A stretch of 8,706 nt of DNA from JAXDBW01 sp034678405 (lineage in GTDB: Bacteria; Patescibacteriota; Patescibacteriia; UBA10025; JAHIVO01), in contig JAXDBW010000015.1 of the NCBI GenBank assembly GCA_034678405.1, positions 1-8,706 of the forward strand, written 5' to 3'. How positions within the stretch are numbered: the first letter of the stretch is position 1; the number at the start of each line of letters is the position of its first letter. Below the pieces are notes generated by a model. That model was not told where the DNA came from, did not search any database, and saw nothing but the letters and a program-made list of their open reading frames with translations. This document shows positions 1 to 4,926 of this stretch, one piece after another. Made by a program: the position numbers and the translations under genes.

Positions 1-951
1 GATGTCACGATGGGTGCGGGGGTGGCTCTGCGCGATACGATGGAGAGCGCTCACACAGAGTGCGGTGGTGATGGCCGGACTGCCACCGACGTACGGCCGA
101 CCAGCCATGGCCGGATCACTATACGTGACCCCAGCTGGCCAGGATCCGTCGGCAGTGTGCGATTTGTCGATGATATTCACGCAGCGGCCGAGTCGCGCTG
201 TGTTTCTCTCATAGTTCAGGAGGATGTGCATGATCAGCGCAGCCTGGAGAGCGGTCTGTGGTTGTATTCCTTGGACGTGCTGGAGAAGCGTCGATACCTG
301 CGGACCATGATACCAGCGACTGATGTAGTACATCGTCACGAGCGGATCAGGGTAGTAGGGAGAGTCGTAGCGATGCGCCGCGATGGCTGATTCGATATAC
401 TGCGTCAGCTGCGGAAGCTCGATCTCATGTCGGGTGAGCAATCCATGCAGCTGGGCATTGACCGCGACGTCGACATCCCGCCATGCCGCCGGACTGTCCG
501 GAGGCACGATCCAGGTCCGGTATGGCCCACCCTCGCGCTGCTCGATAGCGGTGAGCGTCTCGACCAGATGTGCCATGACCTCACCCGTGATACTAGCGGG
601 GTTATAGGCGCTCAGTGCGAGCAGCGCTCCAGCCGTGTCATCGAGGTCATCCGGGTAGGGCATACCGTGTGACTCGGGGGTACCGCGGGTCCAGTAGTTC
701 CACGTCCAGCGGGCAGAGCGATTATCCATGAGATAGCGGACGGTCCGTCGCTGGACATCTTCGCTCTCTGGCACCCGGGCGCTGGCGAGAGACTCGAGTA
801 CATAGGTAGCTGGGAAGACACTGCGGTACCGCAGGGCATGTGCGAAATCAGCGCGCTGGTCAGTCGCGTAGTCAGAGAATCCACCATCCGGCAGCTGAGC
901 AGTACGGAGGTACCTGAGCCCCCGTCTAATCAATGTGGAGCTGCTCGCCAT
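1..951 (-). CDS. Prenyltransferase/squalene-cyclase-repeat-like protein, 3' end beyond the window
   Basis: The minus strand is open for 317 codons from an ATG at 951-949 to the window edge, with no stop, so the C-terminus is missing. The translation looks like an alpha/alpha-barrel terpene-cyclase or prenyltransferase-repeat protein. It has DGGFSDY at residues 22-28, an acidic YPDDLDDTAGALLALSAY block at about 99-116 (compare the DxDD-type motif of class II cyclases), DVDVAVNAQ at 159-167, and DGSWPAGVTY at 268-277, similar to the glycine/tryptophan-containing repeats of that class. No signal peptide or membrane segment is visible in the N-terminus, so it is probably cytosolic. The start overlaps the 3' end of the kinase frame by 26 bases, implying translational coupling in one operon. 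A TTG at 933-931 is an alternative start. The fold-level call is moderately sure. The substrate is unknown, and a non-catalytic barrel is possible. Base composition is GC-richer than the right half of the window. Confidence 0.72.
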   Translation of the reverse strand, partial: MASSSTLIRRGLRYLRTAQLPDGGFSDYATDQRADFAHALRYRSVFPATYVLESLASARVPESEDVQRRTVRYLMDNRSARWTWNYWTRGTPESHGMPYPDDLDDTAGALLALSAYNPASITGEVMAHLVETLTAIEQREGGPYRTWIVPPDSPAAWRDVDVAVNAQLHGLLTRHEIELPQLTQYIESAIAAHRYDSPYYPDPLVTMYYISRWYHGPQVSTLLQHVQGIQPQTALQAALIMHILLNYERNTARLGRCVNIIDKSHTADGSWPAGVTYSDPAMAGRPYVGGSPAITTALCVSALHRIAQSHPRTHRDI

Positions 952-1258
952 GGGTACTGGGGACATGGGGGAATGTGACGGTGAAGGTCGTCCCGCGGCC
1001 CGGCGTGGTCTTCACTGCGATGGTCCCCTGGAAATATTTTTCGACGATTTCTTTCGTGATCGACAGGCCGATGCCCATGCCTTTGTGTGGCTCCTTCGTC
1101 GAGAAAAATGGTCTGAATATGCGTTCGCGGTATTCATCCGGGATACCCATACCCCAGTCCTGGACGATGAGGCGGAGATGGTTATTTTTCCGGTCGATGG
1201 CGATCCGTACCTCACGACGTTTGTAGGTGTCGGGGCTGTCGTAGGGCATCGAGGGCAT
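926..1258 (-). CDS. Histidine kinase C-terminal ATPase part (displaced frame)
   Basis: This 110-residue frame carries the rest of the HATPase_c domain of the kinase encoded just upstream. The G1 box DWGMGIP is at residues 34-40, the F box IFRPFFSTKE at 47-56, and the G2 box KGMGIGLSIT at 59-68, followed by the usual PGRGTTFTVTFP end. It has no dimerisation domain or phosphorylatable histidine of its own. The natural join is after the N-box of the upstream frame (NLLSNALDA), continuing with YDSPDTYKRREV. The ATG codons at its beginning come from the shifted reading of the AATGCC and GATGCC bases that encode the N-box. It is best read as the 3' part of a frameshifted kinase gene, not a free-standing protein, although re-initiation at one of these ATGs cannot be excluded. 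Repaired, the whole kinase would be 488 residues. Confidence 0.8.
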   Translation of the reverse strand: MPSMPYDSPDTYKRREVRIAIDRKNNHLRLIVQDWGMGIPDEYRERIFRPFFSTKEPHKGMGIGLSITKEIVEKYFQGTIAVKTTPGRGTTFTVTFPHVPSTHGEQLHID

Positions 1259-2393
1259 TGGAGAGGAGATTGGAGATGACCTGGTTAAATTTCAGTGGGT
1301 CGCCGTAGGTGGTGATGTCTGTGGGAGATGGATCAAAGGTAATCGTGACATGCATTTTCTTGGCTTTGTGCTCGACGATCGGGATCGACTGGTTGATTTC
1401 TGTCACGAGGGAGAATTCGGTATCGATTTTCTGACTCTGCAGCTGGCGGCGCACCGCCTCGATAAACTTCTCCATTTTCTTCGTCGCGCTAAATGCCTTG
1501 TCCAGGCTTTTCTTCGCGTCAGCCAGCTGTGGCTCAGCCGTGTCCTTCACCTGCTGGATATTCAGCGAGACAGCCGTCAGGGGATTCACCAATTCATGGA
1601 AGACACCCGAGGCATGCCGGCCAAACTCAGCGAAGCGATACAGCTGCGACATTTTTTCCAGCTGGGCTTGTTTGAGTTCTCGCGTCCGTTGCTCCACTAT
1701 TTCCTCGAGGTTGTCCCGCTGTTTGCGGAGCTCTTCTTCTGAGATGCGAGCCCGGTGGAGAGACTTTTCTATTTCTCTGTTAGCAAGCCACGACACTGAG
1801 AAGAGTACGGCGATGGTAGCGACGAAAACAATAAGATCTTCATAGGAGACCCGTTCGTCTCTCCAGTAGGAGGTGATACCGAGCGCACCACTGATTTGGA
1901 GATGTCCGAGCACGATGAGGGCGATCGTTGACAGTGAAGCGATGACCAGTGAGTATCGAGTACTGATTAATATCCCTGACATGATGATAATCAGTGCCAG
2001 GCTGAGGAGTCCCTGCGGGAGATCAATACCCCAGTAGTACACCGTATAGATAACCTCAAGGAAGAGGATGATGATGAAAATATGAGCTGCCGTCTTTGTC
2101 CACCCGCGACGTGACAAGAGTAGTAGTACGACGAAGAATGCGACGATGCCAATAGCGGCGTACGGGGAGACTCCTCGGTCAGTATAAAAAACACCGGCCG
2201 CCACGCGCTGGAGCAGGATTATTATCAAACCGATACCCGAGAGTAGTATCGCGGCAGTAATCAGGGTATTAAAAATAAATTCACGGCGGGCACTGTCCTG
2301 GTCTACGCTTTTCGGCTGGATAAACTTCGCAAATAAAAACTGGACGCTGCGGTGTATCCTCCCTGATTGAGCTGTATGTATAGGTGAATCCAT
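1212..2393 (-). CDS. Membrane sensor histidine kinase (sensor, HisKA and N-box part)
   Basis: The frame encodes the sensor and phosphorylation half of a two-component kinase. About six membrane segments are visible (roughly residues 41-62, 77-95, 101-120, 128-143, 147-166, 186-204) with almost no extracytoplasmic domain, so it probably senses the membrane or something within it. A charged coiled coil follows (205-250), then the H-box FGRHASGVFHELVNPLTAVS with phosphoacceptor His266, and the N-box FNQVISNLLSNALDA (369-383). After that the frame runs into unrelated sequence and stops at 1212-1214, because one extra base shifts it away from the G1/F/G2 boxes found in the 926-1258 frame. The start ATG has only a weak purine stretch upstream, and no alternative start exists before the in-frame TGA at 2522-2520. 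The gene lies 19 bp after the small 36-residue gene. The response regulator at 2703-3365 is its likely partner. Confidence 0.9.
   Translation of the reverse strand: MDSPIHTAQSGRIHRSVQFLFAKFIQPKSVDQDSARREFIFNTLITAAILLSGIGLIIILLQRVAAGVFYTDRGVSPYAAIGIVAFFVVLLLLSRRGWTKTAAHIFIIILFLEVIYTVYYWGIDLPQGLLSLALIIIMSGILISTRYSLVIASLSTIALIVLGHLQISGALGITSYWRDERVSYEDLIVFVATIAVLFSVSWLANREIEKSLHRARISEEELRKQRDNLEEIVEQRTRELKQAQLEKMSQLYRFAEFGRHASGVFHELVNPLTAVSLNIQQVKDTAEPQLADAKKSLDKAFSATKKMEKFIEAVRRQLQSQKIDTEFSLVTEINQSIPIVEHKAKKMHVTITFDPSPTDITTYGDPLKFNQVISNLLSNALDALRQPRHLQTS
1244..1246 (-). other. Single-base frameshift splitting the histidine kinase
   Basis: On the minus strand the N-box codons read CTC GAT GCC CTA CGA. 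Removing one C from the CCC run gives CTC GAT GCC TAC GAC, that is LDAYDSPDTYKRREV, which joins the N-box to the G1 region with normal spacing. The run is only three bases, so a sequencing or assembly error, a real inactivating mutation, and a +1 recoding site are all possible. The rest of the domain is intact on both sides, which favours an error or a very recent event. Confidence 0.8.
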
Positions 2394-2412
2394 AGTGCGT
2401 CCAGTTTTTACG

Positions 2413-2523
2413 CTACCCGAGCCAGGGCGTTGCCATGGGTTGCGGATCGATCGCCGCTTTTTTGGCCGCCTTCTTGGTCCTGGCTTTTTTGGATGTGAGA
2501 AGCTTTTGGGCGAGCTTGCTCAT
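2413..2523 (-). CDS. Small Lys/Ala-rich protein, 36 residues
   Basis: An ATG at 2523-2521 opens a 36-codon frame ending in TAG at 2415-2413. The protein starts MSKLAQKLLTSKKARTKK, continues with an AAKKAA block and ends in PMATPWLG. It is strongly basic in the first 24 residues, like a nucleic-acid-binding or histone-tail type peptide, and has no membrane segment. A TAAGGA stretch lies about ten bases before the ATG, and an extended -10 promoter (TGATACAAT) lies about 40 bases before it. The kinase start follows 19 bp after its stop. It could be a genuine small protein or a leader peptide coupling translation into the kinase. I do not recognise a family. Confidence 0.5.
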   Translation of the reverse strand: MSKLAQKLLTSKKARTKKAAKKAAIDPQPMATPWLG

Positions 2524-2564
2524 GTGCTTATATCCTTATCATTACGCACGTGCCCGACCTTTGT

Positions 2565-2573
2565 ATTGTATCA
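2565..2573 (-). promoter_or_regulatory. Extended -10 promoter for the small-protein/kinase/cyclase-like operon
   Basis: The minus strand reads TGATACAAT, matching the TGnTAnnnT extended -10 form. No good -35 is seen 17 bp upstream. The predicted start is near 2558, leaving a leader of about 35 bases before the small gene. Confidence 0.5.
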
Positions 2574-2602
2574 CACGTACCCCCTTAGTGTGGGCTGACT
2601 TT

Positions 2603-2654
2603 ATCTTACGTTAATAAACATGAAAAAAACCTAAAGAGAATATGAAGAAAAGAT
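2603..2654 (-). promoter_or_regulatory. Three tandem 11-bp units plus -10: candidate response-regulator-controlled promoter
   Basis: Read on the minus strand from 2654, three consecutive 11-mers appear: ATCTTTTCTTC (2654-2644), ATATTCTCTTT (2643-2633) and AGGTTTTTTTC (2632-2622). After 13 bp comes TAAGAT (2608-2603), a 4/6 match to the -10 consensus. The same layout and spacing occur at 3549-3600 and 7052-7103. A promoter here would be a second, regulated start for the kinase operon, upstream of the TGATACAAT promoter. The region begins directly at the T-run of the response regulator's terminator, so part of its T-richness is shared with that element. Confidence 0.45.
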
Positions 2655-2676
2655 AAAAAAATCCGACACCTGTCGG
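2655..2676 (-). terminator. Intrinsic terminator of the response regulator gene
   Basis: On the minus strand CCGAC and GTCGG form a short GC-rich hairpin (2676-2663), followed by A and seven Ts (2661-2655). It lies 27 bp after the regulator's stop. Confidence 0.75.
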
Positions 2677-2680
2677 TAGA

Positions 2681-2698
2681 TTGCCTAGGCTTAGGCAA
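2681..2698. repeat. Perfect 7-bp inverted repeat after the response regulator
   Basis: TTGCCTA at 2681-2687 and TAGGCAA at 2692-2698 form a 7-bp stem with a four-base loop. It lies between the regulator stop codon and its T-run terminator. It lacks a T-tract on the minus strand, so it is an accessory hairpin (RNA stability or protein site), not the terminator itself. Confidence 0.55.
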
Positions 2699-2702
2699 AA
2701 TG

Positions 2703-3365
2703 CTACACGTTGAAGCTGTATCCACGACCAGAAATGGTGTGGATAAGCTTATGATCAGGGTCGATTTTTCGGCGGAGCGAGGCGATATGCACTTCGATAG
2801 TATTGGAGAATGGGTCGACGTCAGTGCTCCACACATGGTCAGTAATTTCCTGACGCGTACATACGCGGTTCGGATTGCGCATGAGGAATTCGAGTAAATC
2901 AAACTCACGCTTGGTCAGGTCGATAGCATTGGAGCCACGCAGCACGTGTTGATTGGCAGTATTGATAGTAATATTGCTGAGGCAGAGCTCTTCCTCCTTC
3001 AGCTGGGGTGGACGGCGGAGTAGGGCATTGATTCGCGCGAGCAATTCCTCGAAATGAAATGGTTTGCTGAGATAGTCGTCCGCGCCGATATTTAGCACGT
3101 CGGTTTTCACCTCGGTCGAACTTTTTACTGAGAGCATGAGGATCGGCGTCTGGATTTCTCGCTTCCTGATCTCCTGACAGACCTCGCGGCCATTCATCTT
3201 TGGCAAGACATAGTCCAGGACGATCGCGTCATAGTGATGATCCTTCGTCATATTCAGGCCGATCTCACCATCGGGCGCGATGTCCACGATGAAACCATGC
3301 TCCTTGAAGCTTTGCTTCAGGGGTTCGGCGATGGCTTCTTCGTCTTCGATGAGGAGTAGTCGCAT
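2703..3365 (-). CDS. OmpR/PhoB-family response regulator
   Basis: The 220-residue protein has the full two-domain layout and length of the family. The receiver domain (about 1-117) shows the acidic pocket Glu7-Asp8, phosphoacceptor Asp51 in DAIVLDYVLPKMNG, Ser79 in LMLSV, and Lys101 in LSKPF. The winged-helix DNA-binding domain (about 125-220) contains TKREFDLLEFLMRNPNRV, the recognition-helix region FSNTIEVHIASLRRKID and the wing ISGRGYSFNV. It acts in the cytoplasm, receiving phosphate from a kinase, presumably the one encoded downstream, and binding tandem direct repeats as a dimer. The start ATG lies only about 17 bases after a TACAAT -10 box, so the transcript is nearly leaderless. It has its own terminator, so it is transcribed separately from the kinase. 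Repeats of the kind this family binds occur just upstream of its promoter and at three other promoters in the window. Confidence 0.95.
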   Translation of the reverse strand: MRLLLIEDEEAIAEPLKQSFKEHGFIVDIAPDGEIGLNMTKDHHYDAIVLDYVLPKMNGREVCQEIRKREIQTPILMLSVKSSTEVKTDVLNIGADDYLSKPFHFEELLARINALLRRPPQLKEEELCLSNITINTANQHVLRGSNAIDLTKREFDLLEFLMRNPNRVCTRQEITDHVWSTDVDPFSNTIEVHIASLRRKIDPDHKLIHTISGRGYSFNV

Positions 3366-3376
3366 ATGTTTACTCT

Positions 3377-3405
3377 ATTGTATACCTCGCGTCTATTATT
3401 AGCAA
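3377..3405 (-). promoter_or_regulatory. Promoter of the response regulator gene
   Basis: On the minus strand TTGCTA (3405-3400), a 17-bp spacer and TACAAT (3382-3377) give a sound -35/-10 pair. The predicted start is about 3370, only about five bases before the ATG at 3365, so the mRNA would be close to leaderless. This promoter has a recognisable -35, unlike the repeat-linked promoters in the window. Confidence 0.65.
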
Positions 3406-3411
3406 AAATAA

Positions 3412-3433
3412 CTTTAGAAAAATTTAATCTTTT
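3412..3433. repeat. 22-bp exact direct repeat, copy 1 (upstream of the regulator promoter)
   Basis: The 22 bases starting CTTTAGAAAA and ending TTTAATCTTTT are identical to 3545-3566, 133 bp away. They contain two of the 11-bp units (AGAAAAATTTA at 3416-3426, then ATCTTTTTTTG at 3427-3437 including flanking bases). The copy ends seven bp upstream of the -35 of the divergent regulator gene, a natural place for autoregulation. On the plus strand the hexamer 13 bp further on (GTCAAT at 3451-3456) is a poor -10. Confidence 0.75.
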
Positions 3434-3480
3434 TTTGTGAAGGCATTTCCGTCAATATCCCAAGTGCCTCGGTCAGGACG

Positions 3481-3521
3481 TGGAGACCCTTCGTTCGCGC
3501 AGCTCCTCAGGGCCTCCATTC
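3481..3521. repeat. Hairpin-forming dispersed repeat, copy A
   Basis: GGAGACCCT (3482-3490) and AGGGCCTCC (3509-3517) form a nine-position stem with one mismatch. The segment aligns over its whole length, with one gap, to 8664-8705 at the right window edge (about 29 of 42 columns identical), and both keep the stem. The GACCCTTCG...CTCAGGG core resembles short stem-loop repeats common in intergenic DNA of small-genome bacteria. The segment is flanked by AAGTG (3462-3466) and CACTT (3521-3525) followed by a T-run (3527-3533), so it could also act as a terminator-like or RNA structure on the plus strand. Confidence 0.5.
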
Positions 3522-3544
3522 ACTTATTTTTTTATGTATTTCGG

Positions 3545-3566
3545 CTTTAGAAAAATTTAATCTTTT
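3545..3566. repeat. 22-bp exact direct repeat, copy 2 (upstream of the candidate small RNA)
   Basis: Identical to 3412-3433. Here it is extended by another ATCTTTT at 3571-3577, exactly 11 bp after the ATCTTTT at 3560-3566, and is followed by a promoter. Confidence 0.8.
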
Positions 3567-3600
3567 CTTTATCTTTTATTCATGTGGTATATGCTACTGT
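3549..3600 (+). promoter_or_regulatory. Three tandem 11-bp units plus extended -10: candidate regulated promoter
   Basis: The units are AGAAAAATTTA (3549-3559), ATCTTTTCTTT (3560-3570) and ATCTTTTATTC (3571-3581). Then come 13 bp and TACTGT (3595-3600), preceded by TGC to give an extended -10. No TTGACA-like -35 is present; the last repeat unit occupies that position, as at activator-dependent Pho-box promoters. The predicted start is about 3606, exactly at the base of the hairpin that follows. Confidence 0.6.
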
Positions 3601-3605
3601 CAATT

Positions 3606-3673
3606 GGGCGCAGTGGTCACATAGGCAGCCGCTGTGCCCCGAGAAATAGACCCTACCCCTTTCGGGTCTTTTT
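3606..3673 (+). ncRNA. Candidate small RNA or leader RNA, about 68 nt
   Basis: A 12-bp stem with two to three G-U pairs is formed by GGGCGCAGTGGT (3606-3617) and GCCGCTGTGCCC (3628-3639) around a ten-base loop. Eight bases later an intrinsic terminator follows (3648-3673). The upstream promoter would start transcription at or next to 3606, so the transcript would be bounded by its own promoter and terminator, as expected for a trans-acting small RNA. The next gene has its own -10 box beyond the terminator. The alternative is a regulated leader (attenuator or riboswitch) for the downstream membrane operon. I could not match it to a known RNA family by eye. Confidence 0.5.
3648..3673 (+). terminator. 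Intrinsic terminator of the candidate small RNA
   Basis: AGACCC (3648-3653) pairs with GGGTCT (3664-3669) around a ten-base loop, and five Ts run 3669-3673. With one mismatch the stem extends outward into AGAAA and TTTCT, so it may work in both directions. Confidence 0.75.
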
Positions 3674-3689
3674 CTTTCCCAACAAGGTG

Positions 3690-3695
3690 TATAAT
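3690..3695 (+). promoter_or_regulatory. Consensus -10 box giving a leaderless transcript of the membrane operon
   Basis: TATAAT lies eight bases before the ATG at 3703, so transcription would start at about 3702-3703, on or next to the start codon. The -35 position falls in the T-run of the preceding terminator (TCTTTT with a 17-bp spacer), which is weak. This spacing decides the start of the first operon gene. Confidence 0.6.
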
Positions 3696-3702
3696 TATAC
3701 AT

Positions 3703-4017
3703 ATGGGGAAAAGAATCGGCATACGCAACATCATTATTCTTCCGATTACCATCGTAAATATGCTACTTGGTTTAGCGGTTTCTTATGCGATAGTGCGGGA
3801 GTATTATTTTGTTCTAAAGCTGGGTAATCTGGGACACTTTCAGTTTCATTCAGTTCCGCTGGACGTTGGCTATGCTACCTGGGCAGTACTACTCCTCGTG
3901 ACTGGGGTGGGGATTCTGGTTCGGTATTTCAAGAATAAACCCCTACCCGTCGTGCTGCCCGTGGCGTTCTTTGTAGTACATCTGGCCCTATATACCATCT
4001 CATATATTGAGGGATAA
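3703..4017 (+). CDS. Small membrane protein, three membrane segments
   Basis: A 104-residue protein of unknown family. It has a basic start (MGKRIGIRN) and hydrophobic stretches at about 8-30, 56-77 and 82-101, with a short polar region between the first two and a KNK loop between the last two. This topology is like the two other three-helix proteins of the cluster at 4464-4916 and 6612-7004, though sequence similarity is faint. An in-frame ATG at 3634 would add 23 residues but lies inside the candidate small RNA, and those residues look non-coding. The ATG at 3703 sits directly behind a TATAAT box, so I choose it. It is the first gene of a six-gene cluster with gaps of at most 31 bp. Confidence 0.75.
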   Translation: MGKRIGIRNIIILPITIVNMLLGLAVSYAIVREYYFVLKLGNLGHFQFHSVPLDVGYATWAVLLLVTGVGILVRYFKNKPLPVVLPVAFFVVHLALYTISYIEG

Positions 4018-4036
4018 TTTTTAACGCCATGAAACT

Positions 4037-4462
4037 ATGATTATACTTATCGTTACGCTCATTGTTGCCGCCGCACTGGGGTACTGGGTCGCAAAAATAA
4101 AGGTGTCCCGTGGGCACCGCGTTCTTATTATCACCACATCACTCGCAGCGGTATTCGCCGTATTTGTGCTGATGGTGATCATATGGTCAGCATCGAGCCT
4201 TTCATTTCATGGCGCGCTCAGCCACTATGTCATTGATTCGTTTTCGGAGGACTATGACCGGATTGGCCGGATTACATTTACCGATCACGACGGTGATGGT
4301 ACATACACGGCATTTGCCCATGGCCAGGATGGAGCGGTACTCGGTGTATATGCCGATGGGTATCTGTATACATTCCATGACTGGGCCGGTGAGGATATCA
4401 GACTCAGTGACGGGCAGCCCATGACCCTGAGGCTCCTATGGGACGCCAGTAACATGCGATAA
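4037..4462 (+). CDS. Membrane protein with small exported domain
   Basis: A 141-residue protein. Two membrane helices (about 2-19 and 30-51) are joined by the basic loop KIKVSRGHR, then a C-terminal domain of about 90 residues, probably outside the membrane, contains DHDGDGTY (83-90), which resembles a calcium-loop pattern but is too isolated to assign. The N-terminal helix-loop-helix is similar to that of the protein at 4927-6015 (RTKVSAGKK loop), suggesting duplication. The gene begins 19 bp after its upstream neighbour. The start ATG overlaps the end of a three-codon mini-frame (ATG AAA CTA TGA), and no Shine-Dalgarno site is seen. Family and function not recognised. Confidence 0.75.
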   Translation: MIILIVTLIVAAALGYWVAKIKVSRGHRVLIITTSLAAVFAVFVLMVIIWSASSLSFHGALSHYVIDSFSEDYDRIGRITFTDHDGDGTYTAFAHGQDGAVLGVYADGYLYTFHDWAGEDIRLSDGQPMTLRLLWDASNMR

Positions 4463-4463
4463 T

Positions 4464-4916
4464 ATGCAACGTCGTTTTCGTATCAGATGGTGGTTACTAA
4501 TACTCGCTGTACTGATGGGTCTGCTACTGACAATGGTGACTATGGAGGTGAAGGTGGCATCGAGTCAGATGTACGGCTATTGTGAAAATGTGGTTTTTGG
4601 GTTTCCTTTGCCAATCCAGTACGCTCGACCGACATATAGTCATGAGTCTGTTCTTCCCGATCCTCCAGGTGCGATAGTTTTCGCTGACTGTGTCTGGCCT
4701 GAGGCACCGGGGCAGGGAGCTATTATATGGCTGAATGTCGTGGCGAACTGGATGCTATACATACTACTGATGTACAGCGTGCTCAATCTGATACCGCGAA
4801 AAGATACACGGAGGGATAGGAAAATATTTATATACGGATTCATTCTCTTCGTGCTGATTATCGGGTACTTCATTTGGTATACTAATTATCGTAACGAAAT
4901 TACCATAATTAATTAA
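4464..4916 (+). CDS. Small membrane protein, three helices, paralogue-like to the last gene of the cluster
   Basis: A 150-residue protein. Basic N-terminus, helix 1 at about 9-27, and an outside loop of about 60 residues containing GFPLP (46-50) and two cysteines (Cys40, Cys76) that could pair. Helix 2 is at about 87-109, ending in NLIPRK, followed by a highly charged inner loop (DTRRDRK) and helix 3 at about 121-139. The protein at 6612-7004 repeats this plan: GWPF in the loop, an N-x-M-x-Y pattern in helix 2, and QLIPGR then a charged loop. It begins one base after its upstream neighbour ends, so translation is probably coupled. Family not recognised. Confidence 0.75.
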   Translation: MQRRFRIRWWLLILAVLMGLLLTMVTMEVKVASSQMYGYCENVVFGFPLPIQYARPTYSHESVLPDPPGAIVFADCVWPEAPGQGAIIWLNVVANWMLYILLMYSVLNLIPRKDTRRDRKIFIYGFILFVLIIGYFIWYTNYRNEITIIN

Positions 4917-4926
4917 CAACTATCAT

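Noticed and set aside
2..390. Plus-strand open frames in the left 700 bases
   Set aside because: They are antisense to the continuous minus-strand cyclase-like frame, whose translation shows family motifs; the plus-strand products have no recognisable features.
1350..1845. Plus-strand open frames opposite the kinase
   Set aside because: They mirror the HisKA and coiled-coil codons of the minus-strand kinase and lack own motifs.
2395..2598. 67-codon plus-strand frame upstream of the kinase
   Set aside because: It covers the promoter and the small basic gene of the opposite strand; its product shows no features, and no plus-strand promoter or ribosome site fits it.
3634..3702. Upstream in-frame ATG of the first membrane-cluster gene
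   Set aside because: These 69 bases form part of the hairpin/terminator of the candidate small RNA, and a TATAAT box directly before ATG 3703 explains the start better.
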